Shown: positions 7,320-13,820, counted from the first letter of the stretch. The stretch is DNA of 13,820 bases from Halovivax sp. (GCA_007135505.1 SLIS01000298.1:1-13820); one strand, 5' to 3'. The notes: generated from the letters alone by a model not told the origin. Made by a program: numbers and translations.

Positions 7320-9263
7320 TCAGCCATCGCGGTCGACCGTCTCTTCCCGGACCGTGATCCCCTTCCGTCCCAGGTGCTGTAACTGTCGTCTGGCGAACTC
7401 CTCCTCTCGCGTTCCGCGAGTTGCGAGGACGTATACCAGCGAGCCACCGGCGGGGCGCATCGTTCGGCCGGCACGCTGCGTTCCCTGTCTGCGAGAACCA
7501 CCCAGTCCCGAGGCGACGATCGCGAGATCGGCCGACGGCAGGTCGATCCCTTCGTCGCCGACCCGGGAGACGACAAGGACGGGTTGCTCACCATCACGGA
7601 ACGCGCCGAGCAGTTGTTCTCGACGATGGTGTGGCGTTTCCCCGCTGAGGAATGGAACCGAGAGTGCGTCGGCGATGTCCCGACCCTGATCGAGGTACTC
7701 GACGAAGATCAGGACGTTTCCGTCGGGGTGGGCGGACAGGAGGTAGCGGATCTCGGCAATCTTGGCCGGATTCTCCGCGGCGATGCGGTACTGTTCACGA
7801 CCCTCCGCGGAGCCGTACGCGTTCGCCTCCTCGTCGCCGCTCCATGGAACGTAGCGAATCTCGAGTTCCGGTTCGGCGACGAATCCGGCGTCGAAGAGCG
7901 CGTGCCAGTCGGTGCCGATCGGCGGACCGACCAGCGAGAATATCTCGGCCTGCCGGTCGTCTTCCCGGATCGGCGACGCCGAGAGGCCGAGTCGATAGCG
8001 CGACTGGAGGTGCGTGCTCCGCCGGTAGATGTCACTCGGCACGTGGTGGACCTCGTCGAAGATCACGAGTCCCCACTCGCGATCGTCGAAGAGCCGTCGA
8101 TGCCGGTCCATGCCGGCGATCTGGTAGGTCGCGACCGTGACGGGTCGAATCCGCTTCTGGCCGCCGTGATACTGCCCGATCTGCCCCGGATCGAGGCTCG
8201 TATCCCCCTCGAGCGTCGTTGCCCACTGCCGGGCGAGTTCTCGGCTCGGCACGAGTATCAACGTCTCTCCGCCGAGCCGTTCCATCACTCCCATCGCGGC
8301 GACCGTTTTTCCGCTTCCCGGCGGGCCGACGAGGACGCCGGAGCCCTGTTCTTCGAACCGATCGACCCACGTTCGCTGGTACTCGCGCAACGAGACGTCC
8401 AGGGCCAGTTCGAGTCCGGCACCGCTCTCCAGGTCGCGATGGTCTCGGACCGGATAGCCCGACTCGTACAGCACTCGCTTGATGGCCGCTTCGGCGCCCT
8501 CGCGAACCCAGTCTTCGGTCTCCGAGATCGGCGCGTGCACGTGTTCCTCGTCGAGGGTCTGTCGGGCGACGTTGCCCATTACCTCGGCACTTCGCGCTTC
8601 GAGCACGGTGTATCCGTCCTCGTGGGTGTAGAGTCGAAACTGTCTGGCCCGGTCGAACTGACTCTCGACCCACTCTTCCAGGGCGTCGTTGGACGTCCCC
8701 AGGGCCTGTCGAATCGTCCGGACGAGTCCCGTGAAGTCGTCGTGGGGGGCCTGCCAGACGTCTTCGGGACGAACGACGTATCGATAGCCGCCGTCTCCGT
8801 TGGTGTCTGCCAGATGGGCGAACTGTGCCAGCTGCGCCCGGGTAAACTGTGATGGCTGGTCGACGACGATCTCGCGGCGCTTCGGGAAGACGATGGATCG
8901 CTCGCGGTCGGTCAGATCCTCTAGCTCGGTCGGGTACCAGACGACCGGGTCCGTCTCCACGGCGAGTCGCTCGATCTCGTCCGCATCGGTCAATTCCTGA
9001 AGTAGTTCGTTCGCGCGCTCGTGTGTCACGGACAGCTCCTGGGCGACGCCACCGGCAGTGAGGACCGGTCGGCCCGCCCGCTGACAGACGTCGTGAAAGT
9101 CGGCGAGCGTCATCGTCTGCTCCTCGCTCTCGATCCGCTCTTCACTCGCTTCTTCGGGCCGGTCGACTTCCTCGTCGTCGGCCCCGTCCGTCGACCGAGG
9201 CTGCGTCGTCGATTCTTCGTCCGCTGGCGACCCGCTGGACTCCTCTGGAGGCTCGTCCGTCAC
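7320..9263 (-). CDS. XPB/Rad25-type superfamily 2 DNA helicase
   Basis: A 647-residue helicase with the complete SF2 set: LREYQRTWVDRF (292-303), Walker A GPPGSGKT (313-320), DEVH (403-406), GLSASPIRED (426-435, motif III plus the XPB RED triad), VGDEGIDLP (568-576) and QGTQRAGRTMRP (593-604). This combination marks archaeal XPB, a dsDNA translocase linked to nucleotide excision repair and, in eukaryotes, to promoter opening in TFIIH. The first 50 residues are an acidic, disordered tail, followed by a probable winged helix (about 52-110: AGGVAQELSVTHERANELLQELTDADEIERL); A. fulgidus XPB is markedly shorter. The start is GTG at 9263, placed about 25 bases behind a TTTAGC box, so leaderless; Met51 is a less likely alternative. 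Confidence 0.93.
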   Translation of the reverse strand: MTDEPPEESSGSPADEESTTQPRSTDGADDEEVDRPEEASEERIESEEQTMTLADFHDVCQRAGRPVLTAGGVAQELSVTHERANELLQELTDADEIERLAVETDPVVWYPTELEDLTDRERSIVFPKRREIVVDQPSQFTRAQLAQFAHLADTNGDGGYRYVVRPEDVWQAPHDDFTGLVRTIRQALGTSNDALEEWVESQFDRARQFRLYTHEDGYTVLEARSAEVMGNVARQTLDEEHVHAPISETEDWVREGAEAAIKRVLYESGYPVRDHRDLESGAGLELALDVSLREYQRTWVDRFEEQGSGVLVGPPGSGKTVAAMGVMERLGGETLILVPSRELARQWATTLEGDTSLDPGQIGQYHGGQKRIRPVTVATYQIAGMDRHRRLFDDREWGLVIFDEVHHVPSDIYRRSTHLQSRYRLGLSASPIREDDRQAEIFSLVGPPIGTDWHALFDAGFVAEPELEIRYVPWSGDEEANAYGSAEGREQYRIAAENPAKIAEIRYLLSAHPDGNVLIFVEYLDQGRDIADALSVPFLSGETPHHRREQLLGAFRDGEQPVLVVSRVGDEGIDLPSADLAIVASGLGGSRRQGTQRAGRTMRPAGGSLVYVLATRGTREEEFARRQLQHLGRKGITVREETVDRDG

Positions 9264-9285
9264 ACGCTTCGGTACTGCCGTCGTC

Positions 9286-9291
9286 GCTAAA
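9286..9291 (-). promoter_or_regulatory. TATA-like box of the XPB gene
   Basis: TTTAGC on the minus strand is centred about 25 bases before the GTG start at 9263, the spacing of a leaderless haloarchaeal promoter. It shares the 9264-9376 interval with the divergent promoter of the 58-residue protein. Confidence 0.45.
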
Positions 9292-9347
9292 CCGGTTACG
9301 CCTCGCCCAGTGGAACGGACCGTCTCAGCGCTCGACTGGAGTAACGC

Positions 9348-9353
9348 CTTTTC
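9348..9353 (+). promoter_or_regulatory. TATA-like box of the 58-residue acidic protein
   Basis: CTTTTC is centred 26-27 bases before the ATG at 9377, matching a leaderless transcript. The sequence is weaker than consensus, but the exact spacing and the coding quality of the frame support it. Confidence 0.5.
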
Positions 9354-9376
9354 CCGTCCGGCGCGTATGCCGTGGC

Positions 9377-9553
9377 ATGTTCAGGGCCATCCTTCCCGAA
9401 GGCCAGATCATCTGTGAACGCTACGAACACGCCGACGAGGGGCTCGAGTTGTTCGACGAGGACGACGATTTCGTCGCCTTCGTCCCCTACACGACGTTGC
9501 ACGCGCTGATCGACGAGGACGTCTACACGTCGGAGGAACGCTCGATCATGTGA
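9377..9553 (+). CDS. Small acidic haloarchaeal protein of unknown function
   Basis: A 58-residue frame, ATG 9377 to TGA 9551-9553, beginning MFRAILPEGQIICERYEHAD and ending YTSEERSIM. About 17 of 58 residues are Asp or Glu, as expected for a real haloarchaeal protein and unlike the Arg/Ser-rich shadow frames around it. Alternating hydrophobic and acidic residues (EGLELFDEDDDFVAFVPYTTLHALI) suggest a small beta-barrel or beta-sandwich with one helix. No cysteine pair, membrane span or signal peptide is present. It is divergent from XPB and converges on TFB. I do not recognise a named family, and its function is unknown. Confidence 0.8.
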   Translation: MFRAILPEGQIICERYEHADEGLELFDEDDDFVAFVPYTTLHALIDEDVYTSEERSIM

Positions 9554-9687
9554 ACGCCGCGACGGGCGAACCGGACGCCCGCGACGAGCGAACCACCACC
9601 TGCTACCCGGTGCGATGGCGGACAGCGAAGGTCGAATCCGAAACGTGGATCGACCGATTCGAAGAACGGCGAGTGCGGCCGAGTCGG

Positions 9688-10641
9688 TTACGCCGCCGGC
9701 GACTGATCGATCGCGTCGAGTTGCTCGCGATATCGATTCCTGACCGTGACGACCGTCGTCTGTGCGGTTTCGGCGACGGCTCGCTGGGGGATCGTCTCGT
9801 CACAGAGCAACCCGGCTGCGTAGATCGCGGCGGCCGCGAACCCCGTGGGTGATTTTCCGGAGTGAAGGCCGAGTTCGGTCGTCTCGTTAATTATCTCGAC
9901 GGCTTTCGATTCGACCTCGCTGCTTACGTCCAGATCCGAACAGAACCGCGGAACGAACTGGCGCGGATTCGTCGGCTCCAAGTTGATGTCCAGCTCGTCG
10001 GCGATGTACCGGTAGGTTCGACCGATCTCGCGCTGCTCGACACGCGAAACGGCCGTTACTTCCTCGAGACTCCGTGGAATTCCATCCTTCCGGCAGGCGA
10101 TGTAGAGCGCGCTCGTGGCTACCCCTTCGATCGACCGACCCCTGATCAGGTCCCGATCGAGCGCCTGTCGGTAGACGACGCTGGCCGTCTCTTTAACCGG
10201 GGTCGGCACGCCGAGTGCACTCACCATCCGATCTATCTCCGAAAGGGCGTACTTCAGGTTGCGTTCGCCGGCGTTCTTCGTTCGTATTCGCTCCTGCCAG
10301 ACCCGAAGTCGGTGAATCTGTCCGTGCTTGCCCGCGTCCATGGAGTGACCGTTCGCGTCGCGATTACGCCAGTCGATCGTCGTCGTCAGGCCACGGTCGT
10401 GCATCGACTCGGTGAGCGGTGCGCCGACCCTGGACAGTTGTTCGTGTTCGCGCGCGTCGAAGGCCCGCCATTCGGGTCCGTAGTCGATCGGCTCCTCACT
10501 GAGTACGAGTCCACACTCGTCACAGACTAGTTCACGGCGATCCGGATCGTGTACGACAGTATCGGTTTCACAATCCGGACACCGACCCTCTCCAGTCGTG
10601 GACTCGGTCTCCGAGACGTTGTTGGTGACGGAGCGTGTCAT
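9688..10641 (-). CDS. tfb: Transcription initiation factor IIB (TFB)
   Basis: The archaeal general transcription factor that binds the TBP-TATA complex and the BRE and recruits RNA polymerase. The 317 residues are full length: zinc ribbon with CPDC (21-24) and CDEC (40-43), the B-reader/B-linker region GPEWRAFDAREHEQLSRVGAPLTESMHDRGLTTTIDWRNRD (written here only as residues 55-95), and two cyclin-like repeats (about 115-210 and 220-310), each with the usual helices (for example RGRSIEGVATSALYIACRKD and KSPTGFAAAAIYAAGLL). Haloarchaea carry several TFB paralogues that serve different promoter sets; which one this is cannot be told. A CTTACA box (10670-10675) precedes the start by about 31 bases. 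No residues appear to be missing. Confidence 0.97.
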   Translation of the reverse strand: MTRSVTNNVSETESTTGEGRCPDCETDTVVHDPDRRELVCDECGLVLSEEPIDYGPEWRAFDAREHEQLSRVGAPLTESMHDRGLTTTIDWRNRDANGHSMDAGKHGQIHRLRVWQERIRTKNAGERNLKYALSEIDRMVSALGVPTPVKETASVVYRQALDRDLIRGRSIEGVATSALYIACRKDGIPRSLEEVTAVSRVEQREIGRTYRYIADELDINLEPTNPRQFVPRFCSDLDVSSEVESKAVEIINETTELGLHSGKSPTGFAAAAIYAAGLLCDETIPQRAVAETAQTTVVTVRNRYREQLDAIDQSPAA

Positions 10642-10669
10642 CAGTGTGTTGGCAAACCCAGGCTCTGAC

Positions 10670-10675
10670 TGTAAG
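10670..10675 (-). promoter_or_regulatory. TATA-like box of TFB
   Basis: CTTACA on the minus strand is centred about 31 bases upstream of the ATG at 10641, predicting a leader of only a few bases. Moderate match; the spacing is the main support. Confidence 0.4.
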
Positions 10676-11214
10676 GGGTTGTCATGGTTTCAGCGGAAAC
10701 TCGAACTTACCGATGAACGCCCAGCTGTCCTCTTCACGGCCGTTTGCTCCCGTCAACCGACGCCTCCGTTCCAGTGGCGTCCCGGAACGCGAGGCCACCG
10801 GTCGCTCGGAGACGGCGAACGTAGTCGCTCGGGGACCGAGATAGAGAGAATTCGGAACGGCCGGTGCGGGTCGTTGGGGCTTCTGAATGCGATTCGTACA
10901 GGGTGTAATGAACGGTTTCGTCACTCAACCGTCGAACAGGTTTTAGACACTCGAGCGTGACTCTTTGGATCATGGAACTGTTCGGACACGCTAGTCCGCG
11001 TCTCGAGGACGTTCGTTCCCGTAGCGTCCACGAAACTCACCCCTGGGCAGCACGATCCACGACCGACGCGTGTATTCGGGGGCCTACACGTATACGCCGG
11101 TTCCGGGCGGGCCGCCGCGAGAGCGGTACCGTATCGATACGACGGCCGCTGTACCACGGTATTCCGGGCGTATGCTCCCGCCAAAGTTTGCAGGCGGTGC
11201 AAAACGTGGGGGTG

Positions 11215-11220
11215 TTTAAG
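11215..11220 (+). promoter_or_regulatory. TATA box of the 43-codon/DUF7344 pair
   Basis: TTTAAG is centred about 30 bases before the GTG at 11248, giving a leaderless or nearly leaderless transcript that would carry both the small gene and DUF7344. An A-rich stretch (AAAACG, 11201-11206) lies shortly upstream in the general area of the BRE. Confidence 0.6.
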
Positions 11221-11247
11221 AGTTTCACCGTTGGGCTACCAGTTGGT

Positions 11248-11379
11248 GTGTCAAACGTGAATGCGATCGACAGCCGCAGGGGAACCAGCACGGTACCGTG
11301 GCTCCAGCGACTACCGGGCGGGTACGACCCGTGGGGTGTGGTCGATATCGAAACACAGCGAAACGAGGGCAGGGAGTAA
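11248..11379 (+). CDS. Candidate 43-residue small protein upstream of DUF7344
   Basis: GTG 11248 opens 43 codons ending in TAA at 11377-11379, which overlaps the next ATG as TAATG. The peptide starts MSNVNAIDSRRGTSTVPW and has a proline/glycine/tryptophan-rich centre (WLQRLPGGYDPWGVVDIE), then a charged tail. Support comes from the TATA box 30 bases upstream and the exact overlap, typical of translationally coupled genes. The frame extends open further upstream, to 10957, but that part looks non-coding. I recognise no family. It could act as a partner of the DUF7344 protein or only as a translated leader. Confidence 0.5.
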   Translation: MSNVNAIDSRRGTSTVPWLQRLPGGYDPWGVVDIETQRNEGRE

Positions 11380-11975
11380 TGTCGTCCGTGGACACGTCGT
11401 TACCGGAAGAGATCACGTCCGTCACCGACCAACAGCAGTCGGACGGTCTCTCGAAGGACGTCATTTTCGAGTTACTCAAAAACAGACGGCGTCGGGAAGT
11501 TCTCCAGTATCTCCTGGATACCGACGGGACGGTCACACTCGGTGAGCTGGCCGAACAGATCGCTGCGTGGGAAAACGACACGACCATCTCGGCGCTGAGT
11601 TCGGACCAGCGAAAGCGCGTCTACGTGGCACTGTACCAGACGCACTTGCCGAAAATGGACGACGCCGGAATCATCGATTACGATCAGGATCGAGGCCTGA
11701 TCGAACTGGCGGACAACGCCGATTTGCTGGTGATGTATCTCGAAACGAACGCTCACAAACGTGATCGCTGGGATCGCTGGTACGCGCTCGTGAGTCTCGC
11801 TGGCCTGGCCCTGATCGGTGCCGGCCACGTCGGGTTCCCGGTTGTCGGTTCGATCTCGATGAGCGTCCTCGCGACCGTCGTCGTCTGCGCGTTCGCAATT
11901 CTCACCGCCGTCCACGGCGTCATCAATCATCGCCTCCGACAGGTCGTCGAACAGAAAATTTCCCGAATCGAGTGA
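11379..11975 (+). CDS. DUF7344 domain protein: winged-helix with two membrane spans
   Basis: A 198-residue haloarchaeal protein. Residues about 24-120 form the DUF7344 winged-helix-like domain: LSKDVIFELLKNRRRREVLQ, TVTLGELAEQIAAWEND, SSDQRKRVYVALYQTHLPKMDDAGIID, then a wing DQDRGLIELADNAD. Two membrane segments follow (about 134-153, YALVSLAGLALIGAGHVGF, and 159-182, ISMSVLATVVVCAFAILTAVHGVI), with a short basic tail. It is probably a membrane-tethered DNA-binding regulator; targets and signal are unknown. I chose ATG 11379 rather than the upstream in-frame ATG 11298 because it overlaps the small gene's stop (TAATG), lies behind GGGAG, and removes a basic extension of 27 residues that the family lacks. 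Confidence 0.85.
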   Translation: MSSVDTSLPEEITSVTDQQQSDGLSKDVIFELLKNRRRREVLQYLLDTDGTVTLGELAEQIAAWENDTTISALSSDQRKRVYVALYQTHLPKMDDAGIIDYDQDRGLIELADNADLLVMYLETNAHKRDRWDRWYALVSLAGLALIGAGHVGFPVVGSISMSVLATVVVCAFAILTAVHGVINHRLRQVVEQKISRIE

Positions 11976-12023
11976 CTCAGGTTCTCGAGAACGTATCCAC
12001 GGCCGGTTCGGGGTAGCGGGAGA

Positions 12024-12030
12024 TTTTTAG
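12024..12030 (+). promoter_or_regulatory. TATA box of the candidate small RNA
   Basis: TTTTTAG is centred about 26 bases before 12053, exactly where the terminal stem of the candidate RNA begins. No coding frame starts at that distance. The T-run could instead be an oligo-T terminator of DUF7344, whose stop is 50 bases upstream; both uses may coexist. A perfect small inverted repeat, GTGAC-TG-GTCAC, follows at 12030-12041. Confidence 0.45.
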
Positions 12031-12052
12031 TGACTGGTCACGTAGTCAGTAT

Positions 12053-12128
12053 TGGCTCCCGACGACGACCGTCCAGTACCGGAACAGTTCGCGTGCCAGC
12101 ATCTGTTGCCGGCGTGGGAGCCGTTTTT
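12053..12128 (+). ncRNA. Candidate small structured RNA, about 75 nt
   Basis: GGCTCCC (12054-12060) pairs perfectly with GGGAGCC (12116-12122), with G-U wobbles possible on either side, closing the whole element. Inside, CCGGAACAG (12079-12087) pairs with CTGTT-G-CCGG (12103-12112), nine pairs with one bulged G and a 15-nt loop. The 3' strand of the outer stem is followed by GTTTTT ending at 12128, and a TATA box sits one promoter length upstream. It is not a tRNA: no T-arm GTTC-A loop lies in front of the 3' acceptor strand, although the 7-bp terminal stem is similar. The alternative is a large structured terminator for DUF7344. Function unknown. Confidence 0.45.
12124..12128 (+). terminator. 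Oligo-T terminator after the structured element
   Basis: Five T residues directly follow the 3' strand of the outer stem. Oligo-T tracts end transcription in archaea. It would end the candidate small RNA and any read-through from DUF7344, and it lies just before the convergent stop at 12162. Confidence 0.45.
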
Positions 12129-12161
12129 CAGACACGTCGAACGCGATAGCTATCGGGCCCG

Positions 12162-13712
12162 TCAGTACTCGATGGCGTCACCGTCGAGACGAACGTAGCC
12201 GACGTCGGTTGTCCCGTCGTAGTCGTCTATTTCGACGTCGGTCAGGGCCCCGAGAATCTTCCACTCGGTGTGTGCGTCCTCACTTCCGGAGAGCCACCAC
12301 TCGGCCCAGTCGTCGCCGTAGGCCTCGTCCTCGGTGAGCCACCGGGCGGCCTGTTCACTGGGGGCGATCTCGCCGTCGACCTCGATCCGGTAGCGAAACT
12401 GCCCTCCGAGTTCCAGCGTGTGGTAATTGTACCCGGGGAGCGATACGGGATCGACGGTCGATCCGTCGATGCGAACCGTCTCGACGGCGACTTCGTCGTC
12501 GTAGGGCTCGACCGTGAACGAGGTGATGTCGCCGCTGTATTCCCAGGTCGTCTGGGCCGTATCACCACCCGAGAGCCACCACTCGGCCCAGTCGTCGCCG
12601 TAGGCCTCGCCCTCGGTGAGCCACCGGGCGGCCTGTTCACTGGGGGCGATCTCGCCGTCGACCTCGACGCGGTAACGGAACTGCCCCCCGAGTTCCAGCG
12701 TGTGCTCCAGCGAGTCCGCTTCGTTCGACTTGCTCGAATCCCTGTCGACGCCCCCGTCGCTCCCCGTTGCCGCCGCTTCGGGGGAGGTCGGACAACCGGC
12801 CGGAATCCGAGACCCGTCCGGGTCGTTTCCGACGCCGCTTCCAAGCGAAATCGACGAGCCGTGGGCCCGCCGCAGTCCACCGTGGAACCCGGTGTCGAAG
12901 TTCGTATCCGTCACCTGGACCCGACCGGGGTCACCGTTCGCGCCGGCGACGATCGCGTAGTGGCGGCCGTTCATTTCGAGGTCGCAGTCGGTGACCTCGA
13001 CGGTCCCCGGCGACCAGGCCCAGACGCCACGGCCGTCCTCGTGACGCTCGTCGTTCAGGGCGACGCAATTTTCGACCGTTCCCTGTGCCAACCGAAAGTG
13101 TGAAACCCACGAGTTCGCGGAGTAGCAGTTCCGAATCTCGACCGTACCGCGACCGCCAGGTGCGGAGCAGTAGAACGAGTTGTCGCCCATCTCCTGGATG
13201 TTGACGCGGTCGATCACCAGGTGGCCGCTATGCTGTGGCGAGACCCAGAGGCCGACGCCGTGTCGGTGGCCGACACTCGCACCGTCACCGAGGTAGACGT
13301 TCTCGATCACCGAGGTTCCACCGCCCGTATCGGAAACGCCCAGAATCGCCGTGGGTGGGTTGTCCATTCGACCGCGGAACCCGACGTTTCGAATCGTCGT
13401 GTTCGTGGCGTGTGCGGCGATCGTCGCGGAGGCTCCCGTCGCTGTCACGTCGATCACGACGTTCTCGAGCGTCTCGCCGGCGCCGACTCGAACGACGCGA
13501 TGATCCCCCGAAGCGACCGTGATGGTCTCGTACGATCCAGCTGCACTGGCCGAACCGGCCGCACCGAGTCCGATCGCGGCCGCCGTCGCGGTACCGGCGA
13601 GCTGCAGATATCCTCGCCGGCCGAGTAAGGACGTATTACCTGTCGACTCTGTGGAATTTTCTGACTCCGATACCCGCGGTTGATCGCCCAGTTCCGAACG
13701 TTCGCGTGCCAT
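12162..13712 (-). CDS. Tat-exported beta-helix protein with a duplicated C-terminal module
   Basis: 516 residues. The N-terminus has a Tat signal: a long polar region, GRRGYLQLAG (31-40), then an Ala-rich hydrophobic core to ASA-AGS (about 55-60). Residues about 60-300 form a right-handed beta-helix seen as repeating coils (NTTIRNVGFRG, SVIENVYLGDG, LVIDRVNIQEM, GTVEIRNCYSAN, GTVEVTDCDLEMNG, GRVQVTDTNFD), as in pectate-lyase-like and other polysaccharide-binding proteins. An acidic/Ser linker (about 310-335) leads to two copies of one module (337-421 and 431-516, offset 94 residues) of a kind appended to many haloarchaeal secreted proteins. It probably acts on or binds a polysaccharide outside the cell; enzymatic activity cannot be confirmed. 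The start is Met at 13712, because the TATA box at 13737-13744 excludes the longer frame from 13733. Confidence 0.85.
   Translation of the reverse strand: MARERSELGDQPRVSESENSTESTGNTSLLGRRGYLQLAGTATAAAIGLGAAGSASAAGSYETITVASGDHRVVRVGAGETLENVVIDVTATGASATIAAHATNTTIRNVGFRGRMDNPPTAILGVSDTGGGTSVIENVYLGDGASVGHRHGVGLWVSPQHSGHLVIDRVNIQEMGDNSFYCSAPGGRGTVEIRNCYSANSWVSHFRLAQGTVENCVALNDERHEDGRGVWAWSPGTVEVTDCDLEMNGRHYAIVAGANGDPGRVQVTDTNFDTGFHGGLRRAHGSSISLGSGVGNDPDGSRIPAGCPTSPEAAATGSDGGVDRDSSKSNEADSLEHTLELGGQFRYRVEVDGEIAPSEQAARWLTEGEAYGDDWAEWWLSGGDTAQTTWEYSGDITSFTVEPYDDEVAVETVRIDGSTVDPVSLPGYNYHTLELGGQFRYRIEVDGEIAPSEQAARWLTEDEAYGDDWAEWWLSGSEDAHTEWKILGALTDVEIDDYDGTTDVGYVRLDGDAIEY
12289..12422 (-). repeat. C-terminal module repeat, distal copy
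   Basis: 134 bases that match 12571-12704 at all but about six positions, encoding HTLELGGQFRYRIEVDGEIA and following residues to the WWLSG motif. Only two residues differ between the copies (Ile/Val and Asp/Gly). Flanking parts of the modules are much more diverged. Confidence 0.9.
12571..12704 (-). repeat. C-terminal module repeat, proximal copy
   Basis: Partner of the repeat at 12289-12422, offset by 282 bases (94 codons, so in frame). Near-identity includes silent codon positions, which protein-level selection alone would not preserve. Confidence 0.9.
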
Positions 13713-13736
13713 GCGATCGGGTAATCCGGGCATACC

Positions 13737-13744
13737 TATATAAA
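13737..13744 (-). promoter_or_regulatory. TATA box of the beta-helix protein
   Basis: TTTATATA on the minus strand, with an A-rich BRE-like GGAAAAG just upstream, is centred 28 bases before the ATG at 13712. This is the best promoter in the window and predicts a leaderless mRNA. Confidence 0.8.
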
Positions 13745-13820
13745 CTTTTCCAGAAATTCCTCACAAAATATCCTGACTAACACTCTATGTGACTTATTAG
13801 ATAAAGAGAATTGAAGTAAA
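13745..13820. other. AT-rich upstream region at window end
   Basis: The last 76 bases are strongly AT-rich compared with the rest of the window and contain no coding frame. They hold the BRE and upstream control region of the beta-helix gene and may contain sites of a gene beyond the window. Confidence 0.5.

Larger units (their letters stand above)
10642..11247. other. Gap between TFB and the DUF7344 operon, no convincing gene
   Basis: About 600 bases. The frames here are rich in Arg, Ser, Thr and Cys and poor in acidic residues, so I call none. A TTTTAG box at 10941-10946 lies 26-31 bases before an ATG at 10972 whose frame runs on to 11379, but the residues between 10972 and 11247 look non-coding. 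Two small perfect 5-bp hairpins follow that box (10983-10998 and 11007-11029). Confidence 0.5.

Noticed and set aside
7584..8852. 422-codon plus-strand frame opposite XPB
   Set aside because: Long only because of GC bias; the minus frame carries every SF2 helicase motif.
11298..11378. N-terminal extension of DUF7344 from ATG 11298
   Set aside because: Adds 27 basic residues overlapping the 43-codon gene; ATG 11379 fits the TAATG overlap and family length better.
10957..11379. 140-codon frame upstream of DUF7344
   Set aside because: The first two thirds are basic and Arg/Ser-rich with no haloarchaeal character. Only the last 43 codons, which have their own TATA box and overlap, are kept as a candidate gene.
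12053..12123. tRNA gene
   Set aside because: The 7-bp terminal stem fits an acceptor stem, but no T-arm, D-arm or anticodon arm can be placed.
12270..13103. 277-codon plus-strand frame opposite the beta-helix gene
   Set aside because: Antisense shadow of a high-GC gene; the minus frame has a Tat signal, beta-helix coils and a strong TATA box.

Overview
The window is chromosomal DNA of a halophilic archaeon (class Halobacteria). The evidence is high GC, strongly acidic proteins, an archaeal TFB, an archaeal XPB helicase, the haloarchaea-specific HTH_10, DUF7344 and CxxC zinc-finger families, a Tat-exported secretory protein, and many starts lying about 25-30 bases behind a TATA-like box (leaderless mRNAs). 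I would not name a genus from this alone. No insertion sequence, transposase, CRISPR array, tRNA or rRNA was recognised.

Layout. 1-180 is the C-terminus of an HTH_10 (Bat-type) regulator. After about 720 bases without a convincing gene comes glmS (902-2710), the hexosamine-forming enzyme, with a strong Shine-Dalgarno and therefore a leadered mRNA. The 2711-3008 gap holds a hairpin, iteron-like ACTTAC repeats, a long inverted repeat and a clear TATA box for a 68-residue zinc-finger protein. From 3241 to 7287 lies a divergent set of likely cell-surface or glycan genes: a FemAB/GNAT-like transferase and an alkaline-phosphatase-superfamily phosphodiesterase in one minus-strand operon, facing a DegT-like PLP aminotransferase on the plus strand. 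GlmS could feed amino sugars into such a pathway, but that link is inference.

7320-10641 is an information-processing block: an XPB/Rad25 helicase (minus), a 58-residue acidic protein (plus, absent from simple long-ORF lists) and a TFB general transcription factor (minus). 10642-11247 has no convincing gene. A candidate 43-codon gene with its own TATA box (11248-11379) then overlaps, as TAATG, a DUF7344 winged-helix membrane protein (11379-11975).

Between DUF7344 and the last gene is the most unexpected signal: a TATA box correctly spaced before a 7-bp (9 with wobbles) terminal stem enclosing a second long stem, ending in five T residues. This is a candidate free-standing small RNA of about 75 nt (12053-12128). 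The last gene (12162-13712, minus) encodes a Tat-exported beta-helix protein whose C-terminus carries two copies of one module; 134 bases of the two copies are nearly identical. No clearly new multi-gene system is evident; the best candidates for something undescribed are the small RNA, the 43-codon gene paired with DUF7344, and the repeat cluster upstream of the zinc-finger gene.
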